DNA of 64,000 bases from Legionella sp. PATHC032 (GTDB taxonomy: Bacteria > Pseudomonadota > Gammaproteobacteria > Legionellales > Legionellaceae). The notes beneath the pieces were generated by a model. That model saw nothing but the letters and a program-made list of their open reading frames with translations. It was not told the DNA's origin and made no database searches. Shown here piece by piece: positions 55,595 to 64,000 of this stretch; position 1 is the stretch's first letter, and every line of letters begins with the position of its first letter. The stretch spans positions 494,001 to 558,000 of the forward strand of contig NZ_JAPHOV010000001.1 in assembly GCF_026191185.1 (NCBI RefSeq). Reading direction: 5' to 3'. Both the position numbers and the translations under genes were made by a program.

Positions 55595-56947
55595 ATGCTT
55601 TCAACGTTGCTGTACTTTTTATTAGCATTGGTATTGTTAGTCACCATACATGAATATGGTCATTTTCAAGTGGCGCGTTGGTGTGGTGTGAAAGTGTTAA
55701 GATTTTCATTTGGTTTCGGAAAAATTCTTGCACGTTTTTATGATAAGAAAGGAACAGAATATGCTTGGTCTTTGTTTCCTTTGGGTGGCTATGTCAAAAT
55801 GCTTGATGAAACGGAAGGAGAAGTTTCTGAGAAAGAAAAGCCTTTTGCATTCAATAATCAATCTGTTCTTGTCAGGATAGCTATTGTAGTAGCAGGTCCT
55901 TTATTCAATTTTATTTTTGCATTTGTAGCATTGTGGTTAGTTTTGGTTATCGGTATGCACTCTTTGGCACCGATGATTGAGTCAGTAAAACCCAATAGTA
56001 TCGCCGCACGAGCTGGTCTAGGCCCCAAGCAGGAAATTATTGATCTTAATGGAGTCAAAATTAATAGTTGGCGAGATTTTCAATATGAAATAATGCCTCT
56101 TATCGGTTCCCAGGAAACAGTGAGCTTGACCGTAAAATCTATGATAAATGGCGAAGAAAGCACGTTGTTGTTACCTTTGGATAAGTGGGAGTTGGATGAT
56201 AAAAAGCCTGATCCTATTAAAAGCTTGGGGATTGTTCCATTTATACCCACTATTCCCCCCATAGTCGGAGAAGTGGTTCCAGATTCCCCTGCTGAAAAAG
56301 CAGGCCTAAAAATAGGGGATGAAATCATTAGTGTTAATGGCCAGCATTTCAACGATTGGTTGTATTTGGTCAGCTATGTAAGGGAAAGACCCAATTCTCA
56401 AATCGATTTGGATATTAAAAGACAAGGTAAATTGCTGAAGATAATAGTGCACACTGGAAGTCAGGACAATAATGGAAAATTAGAAGGGTTAATTGGAGTT
56501 AGATCTCAGAAAGTAGATTGGCCTGCCCATTGGCTACGACTGGAACAACAGCCGCCAATTTCAGCACTTGGCACGGCTTTTAAGCAAACAATACAACTCA
56601 CAGGCACAACCTTTGTCTTAATGGGAAGATTAGTGACCGGAAAATTGGGATTAAATAGTATTAGTGGCCCTGTCGGCATAGCACAGGGAGCTGGTGATTC
56701 CGGACGCGGAGGATTGGTATCCTATTTATTTTTCTTGGCCTTAGTAAGCATTAGCCTGGGAGCTCTTAATTTATTACCAATCCCTATGCTGGATGGCGGT
56801 CATCTTTTGTATTATGTCTTGGAAATCATAAGAAGAAAGCCATTATCGGATGGAGTTAAATCTGTCGGAATCTATTTTGGATTATTATTGCTGGTTGCCT
56901 TAATGTTTGTTGCTCTTAGTAATGATATATCAAGATTAACCAGTTAG
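55595..56947 (+). CDS. rseP: Site-2 protease RseP
   Basis: 450 residues from the ATG at 55595. Inner-membrane zinc protease that cleaves anti-sigma factors and signal-peptide remnants. HEYGH lies in the first membrane segment (zinc His pair and catalytic Glu); two PDZ domains (about residues 115-290) follow, with the third zinc ligand in LLPIPMLDGGHL. It directly follows cdsA, with dxr missing from the usual position. Confidence 0.96.
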   Translation: MLSTLLYFLLALVLLVTIHEYGHFQVARWCGVKVLRFSFGFGKILARFYDKKGTEYAWSLFPLGGYVKMLDETEGEVSEKEKPFAFNNQSVLVRIAIVVAGPLFNFIFAFVALWLVLVIGMHSLAPMIESVKPNSIAARAGLGPKQEIIDLNGVKINSWRDFQYEIMPLIGSQETVSLTVKSMINGEESTLLLPLDKWELDDKKPDPIKSLGIVPFIPTIPPIVGEVVPDSPAEKAGLKIGDEIISVNGQHFNDWLYLVSYVRERPNSQIDLDIKRQGKLLKIIVHTGSQDNNGKLEGLIGVRSQKVDWPAHWLRLEQQPPISALGTAFKQTIQLTGTTFVLMGRLVTGKLGLNSISGPVGIAQGAGDSGRGGLVSYLFFLALVSISLGALNLLPIPMLDGGHLLYYVLEIIRRKPLSDGVKSVGIYFGLLLLVALMFVALSNDISRLTS

Positions 56948-57016
56948 GATTTGACGAGGGTAATTCTAATTTCTGTATGATTAATGAATGAAATGATGTT
57001 TTAGCGATAAAGAAAC

Positions 57017-57043
57017 TTGACAGTAGTTTCTAGTTCCTATAAA
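57017..57043 (+). promoter_or_regulatory. Possible bamA promoter
   Basis: TTGACA (57017-57022) and TATAAA (57038-57043) separated by 15 bp, about 75 bp before bamA. The spacer is short; a GAAACTT overlapping the -35 (57012-57018) also resembles a sigma-E element. Pattern match only. Confidence 0.35.
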
Positions 57044-57117
57044 AGGGTTTCAATTTTTTGTACAATTGAATGGTTTTTAATTTCATAAGTGCGCGTAGTA
57101 CTGGACGTAAAATAATA

Positions 57118-59430
57118 ATGAAAAAAGTCAGTAATAAATTTATATTAGGTGTTTGTTGTTCTACTCTTTTAGCTTGGTCATCCCAATCCTTTTCCTCTGA
57201 TACCTTTATTGTCAAAGGGATTAGAGTTAACGGATTACAAAGGGTTTCGACAGGTACGGTATTAAACTATATGCCTGTGCAAGTTGGTGAGGAAATCAGT
57301 TCCAATTCAACAGCTCAAATTATCCGCGCCCTCTATGAGACCGGATTTTTCCAGTCTGTTTCGCTTGAACGTCAAGGAAATGTGTTAGTGGTCAATGTGG
57401 TAGAACGAGCAACCATTGGCTCTATTACAGTTGTAGGAAATAAGGAAATACCCTCTGATAAAATGAAAGCTTTTCTTAAAGAAATGGGGTTGGTCAAAGG
57501 CAGAGTGTTTCAAAGATCTTCACTGGAGCGTTTGGAGAAGGAGCTGAAACAAGCCTACACAGCCAGAGGAAAATATAATTCTCGCATTGAAACTAAAGTA
57601 ACTCCTCTGACTGAAAATAGAGTAGCCATTAGTATTACTGTATCAGAAGGTCGAGTTTCACGGATTAAAGAAATAAAAATAATTGGTAACCATGATTTCA
57701 AAGCAAATGAGCTATTGCCTGAATTGACGTTAAGCACAAGCAATCTGTTTACTTATTTTACTAAAAAAGATCAATACTCCAAAGCAGGAATGGATGCCTC
57801 TTTAGAGGCATTACGTTCATTTTATTTAGATAGAGGATATTTGAAGTTTAATGTTGTATCTTCGCAGGTTTTGCTATCGCCTGATAAAAAAGATGTCTAT
57901 ATCAACATTCATATAGAAGAAGGACCCCAGTATCATTTTTCAGGTTATGATGTGGTTGGAAAAACGATATTACCTAAAGAAAAAATTGATTCACTGATAC
58001 AAGTTAAGAAAGGAGATATTTTTTCTCGTAAGAAAGTTACTGAATCCATCTCTGCAATAGGGCTAGCTTTAGGAGATGTAGGATACGGTTTTCCTGCGAT
58101 TAATGCTGAACCTCGAATAGATGAAAATAATAAAACAGTATTTATTACTTTTGTAGTGCAGCCAGGCCGTCATGTTTATGTGAGACGTATTAATTTTCAT
58201 GGTAATACGAAAACAGGAGATTATGTTCTGCGTAATGTGATTCGTCAGGATGAGGGAGGGTTACTGTCTTTACATAACATCAAGGAATCTGAGCGCCAGT
58301 TACGAATGCTGGGTTATCTAAAAAACATTGATGTTAAAACGACACCTGTTCCGGGAACTAACAATCAGGTCGATCTGGATGTTAATGTGGAAGAAGCTCC
58401 TTCAGCAGAAGCAAGCGCATCCATGGGATATGGTACAAACGGTTATCAATTTAATGCATCCGTTAACCAACGTAATTTTATGGGAAGTGGGCGTTCCATG
58501 GGGGCTGCTTTCAATGCAAGTCAATGGGGACAAGATTATTCTTTTAACTATTATAATCCATTCTATACCGATACCGGGGTAGGTCGGGGAGGAAGCTTAT
58601 ATTATTCAAGGATCGATCCTAAAAATTTGAATGTCAGTACATACAGTTCTAATCGCTATGGTGGCGATATCAGTTATAACTTCCCGTTAGGTGAAAAAAG
58701 CAGTTTTCAATTGGGGTATGGTTATCAAGATATCAATATCAAATCAGTAGGTTACGTACTCCCCATAATCAATTTTGTTGCTTTAAACGGTAATCATTTC
58801 CAGGAAATACGGCTGACATCCGGTTGGAGTAGAAACAGCTATGATCAAATGCCCTACCCTAACCAGGGATTTAATCAACAAGCCATTGCCATGGTTGCTT
58901 TGCCAGCGACATCACAATCTCTCTCCTACTACAAGAGCTCTTATCAGGCGCATTTATATTATCCTCTAACCCGCGGCTGGATTTTTTCTGTCTTGGGTAA
59001 TGTGGGGTACGGAAATACTTTTGATAATTTCGGATTACCTTTTTTTGAAAACTACTATGCCGGTGGTCCAGTTCAACCAGGCCAAGTAAGAGGATATGAC
59101 AGTTATTCTCTAGGTCCGCAAGATAATTTTGGAAATGCAATGGGTGCGAATTTCCTTGTGAATGGAAGTGTTGGCCTGATACTACCATACCCATTGAGTC
59201 GAGATAATGTAAGAACAACTATTTTTGCTGATGCAGGTAATGTTTTTGCTTCTGGGACACCCCCTGCTTTACGCGGAACTCCTGCAGGTCCGATGCGTTA
59301 TTCAGCTGGTGTGTCATTAGAATGGCGTTCACCTTTTGGTCCATTATCCTTTAGCTTGGCCAAGGCATTGAATCCACAGCCATTGGATCAGACACAACTC
59401 TTCCAATTTGCTCTTTCTTCGGGCTTTTAG
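57118..59430 (+). CDS. bamA: Outer-membrane protein assembly factor BamA
   Basis: 770 residues from the ATG at 57118, giving a signal peptide (about 1-25). Five POTRA domains (about residues 27-425) precede a 16-strand barrel ending in ...FQFALSSGF with the C-terminal Phe typical of outer-membrane proteins. It inserts beta-barrel proteins into the outer membrane. The chaperone gene skp follows. Confidence 0.97.
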   Translation: MKKVSNKFILGVCCSTLLAWSSQSFSSDTFIVKGIRVNGLQRVSTGTVLNYMPVQVGEEISSNSTAQIIRALYETGFFQSVSLERQGNVLVVNVVERATIGSITVVGNKEIPSDKMKAFLKEMGLVKGRVFQRSSLERLEKELKQAYTARGKYNSRIETKVTPLTENRVAISITVSEGRVSRIKEIKIIGNHDFKANELLPELTLSTSNLFTYFTKKDQYSKAGMDASLEALRSFYLDRGYLKFNVVSSQVLLSPDKKDVYINIHIEEGPQYHFSGYDVVGKTILPKEKIDSLIQVKKGDIFSRKKVTESISAIGLALGDVGYGFPAINAEPRIDENNKTVFITFVVQPGRHVYVRRINFHGNTKTGDYVLRNVIRQDEGGLLSLHNIKESERQLRMLGYLKNIDVKTTPVPGTNNQVDLDVNVEEAPSAEASASMGYGTNGYQFNASVNQRNFMGSGRSMGAAFNASQWGQDYSFNYYNPFYTDTGVGRGGSLYYSRIDPKNLNVSTYSSNRYGGDISYNFPLGEKSSFQLGYGYQDINIKSVGYVLPIINFVALNGNHFQEIRLTSGWSRNSYDQMPYPNQGFNQQAIAMVALPATSQSLSYYKSSYQAHLYYPLTRGWIFSVLGNVGYGNTFDNFGLPFFENYYAGGPVQPGQVRGYDSYSLGPQDNFGNAMGANFLVNGSVGLILPYPLSRDNVRTTIFADAGNVFASGTPPALRGTPAGPMRYSAGVSLEWRSPFGPLSFSLAKALNPQPLDQTQLFQFALSSGF

Positions 59431-59545
59431 AGATGTTATGGATTGGAATAAGCAGATTTTTTAGTATTTTAAAAACTAGTGCTGTACATATCGCAACCTT
59501 TTTCGAATTGTGCTAGCATTTCAAACTTTAAATTAGGAGATCATT

Positions 59546-60046
59546 ATGAAACGTCTGGGTGCGGTGCTAGTCGCATTATTTTTGGGTTTGTTCGGCACGA
59601 CTGTGTTTGCTGATTGGGCAAAGATAGGCGTGGTTGATTTACAAAAAATCATGCAAACTTCAAATCAAATGAAAGAAATCCAACAGAAGTTGGAAAAAGA
59701 ATTTAAGCCTCGTCGAGACAAGCTTGTTGCAATGGAAGCAAGCTTGAAAAGCGACATGGAAAAATTCAAGCGTGATAGTGCTATAATGAGCGCGAGCCAA
59801 AAGAAAGAATTGGAAAAGAAAATTGTTGCATCACAACAACAGTTTGAACGTGATGGACAACAATATCAGCAAGAATTAAGTACAGCTCATAATGAAGCTA
59901 TGGAAGGTTTGTATAATAAGGTCCGTACTGCCATTACCAAAATTGCCAAAGATGAGAAGTACGATATTATTGTTCAGAAAGATGCAGCGCCTTTCAGTAG
60001 CGAATCTCTTGATGTAACAGATAAAGTTATTAAAGCAATTAATTAA
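59546..60046 (+). CDS. skp: Periplasmic chaperone Skp/OmpH
   Basis: 166 residues with a signal peptide (1-22, ending TVFA). Long amphipathic helices rich in Lys, Glu and Gln (about residues 45-125) form the tentacles of the Skp trimer that carries unfolded outer-membrane proteins to BamA. GVVDLQKIMQTSNQMKEIQQ is the family's N-terminal motif. Ribosome site TAGGAGA. Confidence 0.95.
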   Translation: MKRLGAVLVALFLGLFGTTVFADWAKIGVVDLQKIMQTSNQMKEIQQKLEKEFKPRRDKLVAMEASLKSDMEKFKRDSAIMSASQKKELEKKIVASQQQFERDGQQYQQELSTAHNEAMEGLYNKVRTAITKIAKDEKYDIIVQKDAAPFSSESLDVTDKVIKAIN

Positions 60047-60059
60047 TTCGGCGGATGCG

Positions 60060-61079
60060 TTGCTAACCTTAGAGGAACTGGCAAAACATTTAAATGGCGT
60101 TTGGCATGGCAATGCCAATCACGCCATTTTTAGCGTATCCTCATTGGCTCGCGCTTCATCTAAAGATCTTGCGTATTTTGTTAATCCTTTATTGCGACCT
60201 GTCTTAAACTCTACCAGAGCAGGTGCCGTTTTATTAAAATCCGAGTACAAAGACTGGTGTCCTGTAAACTGTGTTGTAGTCTCCAATCCGTCAGAAGCAA
60301 TGTTTAAAGCAGCAAAGCTCTTGCCTCAACCTGGCGTCAATGTTTGTGGAATTCATCCTACAGCTCAAATTCACAAATCTGCTCAATTAGGTCAACACGT
60401 ATCAGTTGGCGCTAACAGCGTGATTGGTGAAAATGTACAAATAGATGATAACGTGACCATTGGTCCGAATACGGCCATTGAGTCTTCTGTGCTGATTGGT
60501 AGAGGGAGTCAGCTGGGTGCTGGAGCAATAATTCATTCTGGTACAGTTTTAGGCCAATCTGTGATGATTGGTTCTGGGTGTATTGTTGGTGCTGCCCCAT
60601 TTAATTGCTACAAGGAACATGGTGTTTGGCAACAAGGGCCAATTTTGGGTGGAGTTGTAATTGGTCAAAGAACTCAAATCGGTGCAAATACAGTAATTCA
60701 CAGAGGCTCCATTGGCGATACTTATCTGGGCGATGGAGTTTGTATAGACAGTTTAGTGCTCATCGCTCATGATGTGTATGTAGGGAATAATACTGCTATC
60801 GCAGGTTGTGCCGCAATTGGCGCTCTTGTGCAAATAGGAATGGATTGCATCATAGGAGGAGCAAGTTGCCTTGCAGCAAATATTCGTCTGACCAATGATG
60901 TAGTGATAACCGGGATGTCTACTGTGACAAAATCTATCATGCGTTCGGGAATTTATTCTTCGGGAACGACAGTTCACGATCATCGCAAGTGGCGTCGTAA
61001 TACAGCGCGGTTCAGGCATTTGGATGACTACATTACAAAGCTGATAACAATAGAAAAAAAATTGAATAATAACAACTAA
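60060..61079 (+). CDS. lpxD: UDP-3-O-acylglucosamine N-acyltransferase
   Basis: 339 residues. Third step of lipid A synthesis, adding the N-linked hydroxyacyl chain. An N-terminal substrate domain (1-100) is followed by left-handed beta-helix hexapeptide repeats (about 100-290), catalytic His in LIAHDVYVGNN, and a C-terminal helical extension. It starts at TTG (60060), 13 nt after the skp stop; the weak GGCGGA upstream is the only ribosome site seen. Confidence 0.95.
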   Translation: MLTLEELAKHLNGVWHGNANHAIFSVSSLARASSKDLAYFVNPLLRPVLNSTRAGAVLLKSEYKDWCPVNCVVVSNPSEAMFKAAKLLPQPGVNVCGIHPTAQIHKSAQLGQHVSVGANSVIGENVQIDDNVTIGPNTAIESSVLIGRGSQLGAGAIIHSGTVLGQSVMIGSGCIVGAAPFNCYKEHGVWQQGPILGGVVIGQRTQIGANTVIHRGSIGDTYLGDGVCIDSLVLIAHDVYVGNNTAIAGCAAIGALVQIGMDCIIGGASCLAANIRLTNDVVITGMSTVTKSIMRSGIYSSGTTVHDHRKWRRNTARFRHLDDYITKLITIEKKLNNNN

Positions 61080-61196
61080 GTATGTTTTAACAATCTGAAG
61101 TAACATTATTTTTGAAATTTTTAATTGATTAGAATGAGCTAAACCAAGATAATGAGCCATTTTGTAATGCAATAGGCGATTAATGAGAACTAGGGT

Positions 61197-61649
61197 ATGA
61201 ACGAATCGATAGATATAAATCAAATTTTTACTTTGTTACCACACCGCTATCCATTTATTCTGGTTGATAGAGTGATAGATTACAAAGTCATGGAATATTT
61301 GATCGCAATTAAGAATGTGACTATTAATGAGAACTTCTTTACTGGGCATTTTCCAGGAAATCCTATTATGCCTGGAGTGCTAATGCTTGAGGCTTTAGCC
61401 CAGGCTTGTGCCATTTTAGCCAGTTTGTCTCGTCAACCCAAAGAAGGGCACGAGTTTCTGCATTATTTTGCCGGTATTGACAATGCTCGCTTCAAGCAAG
61501 TAGTAACTCCTGGGGATCAATTGCGATTAGAGGTGAGATTGGCTGGACAAAAAAGAGATTTTTGGCGTATGCACGGAGAAGCTTATATTGGAGACAAATT
61601 GGCTTGTTCCGCAGACTTATTAAGCGCAGCAAAGGAAATTAAAAAGTGA
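61197..61649 (+). CDS. fabZ: 3-hydroxyacyl-ACP dehydratase FabZ
   Basis: 150 residues, hot-dog fold. Dehydrates 3-hydroxyacyl-ACP in fatty-acid elongation. LLPHRYPFILVDRV and FTGHFPGNPIMPGVLMLEAL carry the active His and Glu. It lies between lpxD and lpxA, which compete for the same hydroxyacyl-ACP pool. The ATG is preceded by the weak site TAGGGT. Its stop overlaps the lpxA start. Confidence 0.97.
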   Translation: MNESIDINQIFTLLPHRYPFILVDRVIDYKVMEYLIAIKNVTINENFFTGHFPGNPIMPGVLMLEALAQACAILASLSRQPKEGHEFLHYFAGIDNARFKQVVTPGDQLRLEVRLAGQKRDFWRMHGEAYIGDKLACSADLLSAAKEIKK

Positions 61650-62416
61650 TAGATGAAAGAGCAATGATTCACCCATCGGCGAAGCTGGCAAGTGGAGTGT
61701 CAATAGGCCCTGGAACAGTGATAGGCGCTGATGTTGAGATTGGTGAAAATACTTGGATAGGGCCGCATGTGGTAGTTGAAGGACCTACTGTAATTGGTAA
61801 AAACAATAAGATCTTTCAATTTGCCTCCGTAGGAGATGAGCCGCAAGATATCACTTACAAGGGTGAGCCAACTCGTCTTGAAATTGGTGATAATAATGTA
61901 ATTAGAGAATATTGCATGATTAGCCGGGGTACTGTCAAAGGAGGGGGTGTTACTCGTATTGGGAATAGTAATTACTTAATGGCTTATTCACATATTGGCC
62001 ATGATTGCATGGTAGGTAATCATATCATTATGGTGAATTATGCAGCCTTATCAGGTCATGTAACAATTAATGATTACGCAATTATCGGTCCTTATGCTGC
62101 AGTTCACCAATTTTGTCAGGTGGGAGCTTACGCTTTTATAGCTCGAGCTACTTATGTTACTAAAGATGTATTACCCTATGTCATGATTGCAGGTCATACC
62201 ACCTCTGCTTGTGGAATCAATACGGTTGGTTTAAGAAGGCGGGGTTTTTCTTCCGCAGCTATTGATTGTTTGCGCCGTGCATATAAAATTATCTTCCGAA
62301 AAGGATTAACAGTTCAACAGGCAGTTTCAGAATTAGAGCTGATTCAAAATGAGTGTCCTGAAATTATCCCTATGATTGATGCTTTGAATCAGTCCACCAG
62401 AGGCATTGTGAGGTAA
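61646..62416 (+). CDS. lpxA: UDP-N-acetylglucosamine acyltransferase
   Basis: 256 residues. First step of lipid A synthesis. Begins at GTG (61646) overlapping the fabZ stop (GTGA). Hexapeptide beta-helix (IHPSAKLASGVSIGPGTVIG...), catalytic His in YSHIGHDCMVGNHI, and a C-terminal helical domain (GLRRRGFSSAAIDCLRRAYK). Confidence 0.97.
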   Translation: MIDERAMIHPSAKLASGVSIGPGTVIGADVEIGENTWIGPHVVVEGPTVIGKNNKIFQFASVGDEPQDITYKGEPTRLEIGDNNVIREYCMISRGTVKGGGVTRIGNSNYLMAYSHIGHDCMVGNHIIMVNYAALSGHVTINDYAIIGPYAAVHQFCQVGAYAFIARATYVTKDVLPYVMIAGHTTSACGINTVGLRRRGFSSAAIDCLRRAYKIIFRKGLTVQQAVSELELIQNECPEIIPMIDALNQSTRGIVR

Positions 62417-62419
62417 GCA

Positions 62420-62824
62420 ATGGTTGTTGCTCCCTATTTGGCTGTAGCTATCGGAGGTTCCTTAGGTGCAATGTCACGTTATTTAGTTACAATAATGGCT
62501 CAAAATGCCTGGGGGATAAAATTTCCTTATGGTACTCTTTTAGTCAACACGCTAGGCTCTTTTCTAGCTGGCTTTTTTCTTATTGTATTAGTAGGTCGTT
62601 TTAGCGCTGAGGAGTCGTTTCGTTTATTCCTTTTTACGGGATTTTTAGGAGCTTTTACTACCTTTTCGAGTTTTGCTGCAGAATCTTTATTTATGTTTGA
62701 GCAAGGATATTGGTTTAAATTAATTACCAATATACTGGTTAATAATGTTGGCTCATTGTCCATGGTCTTCATTGGAACATTAGTTGCTAAATATGTATTA
62801 TTAGGACATCAGGACCCCAATTAA
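62420..62824 (+). CDS. crcB: Fluoride channel CrcB/Fluc
   Basis: 134 residues with four membrane segments. Exports toxic fluoride as a dual-topology dimer. [31 protein letters not shown] and the pore motif [15 protein letters not shown] are diagnostic. It starts 3 nt after lpxA. I saw no fluoride riboswitch in front of it. Confidence 0.96.
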   Translation: MVVAPYLAVAIGGSLGAMSRYLVTIMAQNAWGIKFPYGTLLVNTLGSFLAGFFLIVLVGRFSAEESFRLFLFTGFLGAFTTFSSFAAESLFMFEQGYWFKLITNILVNNVGSLSMVFIGTLVAKYVLLGHQDPN

Positions 62825-62845
62825 TAATTTTTAGAGTGTTGGCTT

Positions 62846-64000
62846 ATGTTAGATAATCAATTACTTCGAGAAAACCCTCAATATGTAGCAACTCAATTGC
62901 TGAAACGAGGATTTCAATTTGATGCAGTCACTTTCAGTCAGTTGGAAGAAAAGCGTAAGGCTCTGCAAGTAAGTACGCAATCATTACAGAACGAACGAAA
63001 TTTGCGATCGAAAGCAATCGGTGAAGCAAAATCTCGAGGTGAAAACATAGAGCCTATGCGCGAAGAAGTGAATAAACTTGGCGCCAAATTAGAGCAACAA
63101 AAGACCGAACTGGACGAGGTTCTTAAGCAAATTGAGGTGATTATTCTGTCATTACCTAATATTCCTCATAAATCAGTACCTGTGGGTAAAGATGAGGTGG
63201 ATAATCAGGAAATCAGAAAATGGGGGGAAGTACCTGCTTTTTCTTTCCCTGTAAAGTCACATGATGAATTGGGTGAGGCGCTAGGGCAAATGGATTTTGC
63301 TCTTGCAGCTAAAATTACGGGCAGTCGTTTTGTAGTCATGAAAGGACAACTGGCACGATTGCACCGGGCTTTAATTCAATTCATGCTGGATATACATATT
63401 CAGCAACATGGTTACCAGGAAATATATGTACCTTATATTGTTAATGCAGATAGCTTGTTAGGGACTGGACAGTTACCAAAGTTTGAGGCCGATTTATTTA
63501 AATTAACAGGGGATAATGAGTACTACTTGACGTCTACTTCAGAAATTCCTGTGACGAATACAGTACGGGAAATGATATTGTCTGCTGAGCAATTACCTAT
63601 TCGGTATGTTTGCCATTCCCCGTGTTTTCGTAGTGAGGCCGGTTCTTATGGTAAAGACACAAAGGGGATGATTAGACAGCATCAATTTGAGAAGGTCGAG
63701 TTGGTCTGGATTACCAAACCGGAAGATTCTTATGATGCTTTGGAGCAACTTACTCAACATGCTGAAGTCATTTTACAGCGTTTAAACTTGCCTTACCGAG
63801 TGGTTGCTTTGTGTACAGGGGATATCGGTGCTGGCTCAGCCAAAACATATGATCTTGAGGTTTGGTTGCCTAGTCAGAATACTTATCGAGAAATATCTTC
63901 TTGTTCCAATATGGAGGCATTTCAGGCACGCCGAATGAAAGCTCGTTTCCGAAATCCTGAGACCAATGAGATTCAATTGGTTCACACTCTAAATGGATCA
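62846..64000 (+). CDS. serS: Seryl-tRNA synthetase, 3' end outside window
   Basis: The ATG at 62846 opens 385 codons to the window edge; the usual length is about 426, so roughly 40 C-terminal residues are missing. The N-terminal coiled-coil arm that binds the tRNA long variable arm spans residues 30-105. The class II core shows [25 protein letters not shown] (motif 2 region) and [20 protein letters not shown]. Charges tRNA-Ser. Confidence 0.96.
   Translation, partial: MLDNQLLRENPQYVATQLLKRGFQFDAVTFSQLEEKRKALQVSTQSLQNERNLRSKAIGEAKSRGENIEPMREEVNKLGAKLEQQKTELDEVLKQIEVIILSLPNIPHKSVPVGKDEVDNQEIRKWGEVPAFSFPVKSHDELGEALGQMDFALAAKITGSRFVVMKGQLARLHRALIQFMLDIHIQQHGYQEIYVPYIVNADSLLGTGQLPKFEADLFKLTGDNEYYLTSTSEIPVTNTVREMILSAEQLPIRYVCHSPCFRSEAGSYGKDTKGMIRQHQFEKVELVWITKPEDSYDALEQLTQHAEVILQRLNLPYRVVALCTGDIGAGSAKTYDLEVWLPSQNTYREISSCSNMEAFQARRMKARFRNPETNEIQLVHTLNGS

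Noticed and set aside
57070..57117. Upstream start for bamA
   Set aside because: It would place a charged segment before the signal peptide; the ATG at 57118 gives a standard exported N-terminus.
62420..62840. Fluoride riboswitch near crcB
   Set aside because: crcB starts 3 nt after lpxA with no room for an aptamer, and no such fold was seen upstream in the sequence.

Overview
The window is chromosomal DNA of a Legionella, almost certainly L. pneumophila. It holds the right-hand part of the Dot/Icm type IVB secretion locus (icmE/dotG to icmH/dotU), the zinc metalloprotease gene proA/mspA, the phospholipase C gene plcA and an ankyrin-repeat gene resembling the effector ankC/legA12. Composition is AT-rich throughout and I see no insertion sequence, prophage, CRISPR array, rRNA or tRNA gene. 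Gene names come from recognising the encoded proteins; no database search was run.

Layout. 1-8.6 kb (+): 3' part of icmE/dotG, then icmG/dotF, icmC/dotE and icmD/dotP, closed by a terminator; then icmJ/dotN and icmB/dotO behind a candidate promoter of their own. 8.8-13.8 kb (-): tphA, icmF, icmH/dotU. 14.2-19.0 kb (-): purH, prmA, accC, accB, aroQ. 19.2-19.8 kb (+): a decayed oxaloacetate decarboxylase alpha gene. 20.4-26.1 kb: proA, an alpha/beta hydrolase, an EEP-family phosphohydrolase, class I aldolase and a ferredoxin-NADP reductase. 26.2 kb: a stand-alone paralogue of icmC/dotE (probably dotV). 27-31.3 kb: a DUF3579-like gene, pssA, ptsH, hpf, rpoN, rpmG, rpmB. 31.5-38.6 kb (+): trmB, an exported M42 peptidase, ankC, hflK, hflC, purA. 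38.7-44.9 kb: argR, divergent from an arginine-type ABC importer that runs into argG-argH-argF. 45-53.9 kb: an exported adenosine deaminase, a solo periplasmic binding protein behind a Fur-box-like site, ctpA, an EnvC-like gene, gpmI, a small Cys-containing exported protein, plcA and a 56-codon ORF coupled to plcA. 54-64 kb (+): the envelope cluster uppS, cdsA, rseP, bamA, skp, lpxD, fabZ, lpxA, then crcB and the 5' part of serS.

How it works together. The Dot/Icm genes encode the core channel (DotG, DotF), small inner-membrane proteins (DotE, DotP), coupling and energy components (DotN, DotO) and the IcmF-DotU stabilising pair; ankC is a likely cargo gene and the lone DotE paralogue at 26 kb is probably a further component. 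ProA and PlcA belong to the type II secretion arm of virulence. The argR/ABC/argGHF block joins arginine import to the last three steps of arginine synthesis. The 54-64 kb block is the conserved envelope biogenesis cluster but lacks dxr, as expected for an organism that makes isoprenoids by the mevalonate route.

Items most worth a second look: the 14-bp direct repeats flanking ankC; the oadA remnant whose biotin-acceptor Lys is Arg; the uORF overlapping the plcA start; the Fur-box-like site before a solo binding protein; a strong hairpin just ahead of purA; the cysteine-marked super-repeat in DotG; the shortened ArgH and extended ArgF; and the proA terminator lying inside its convergent neighbour.
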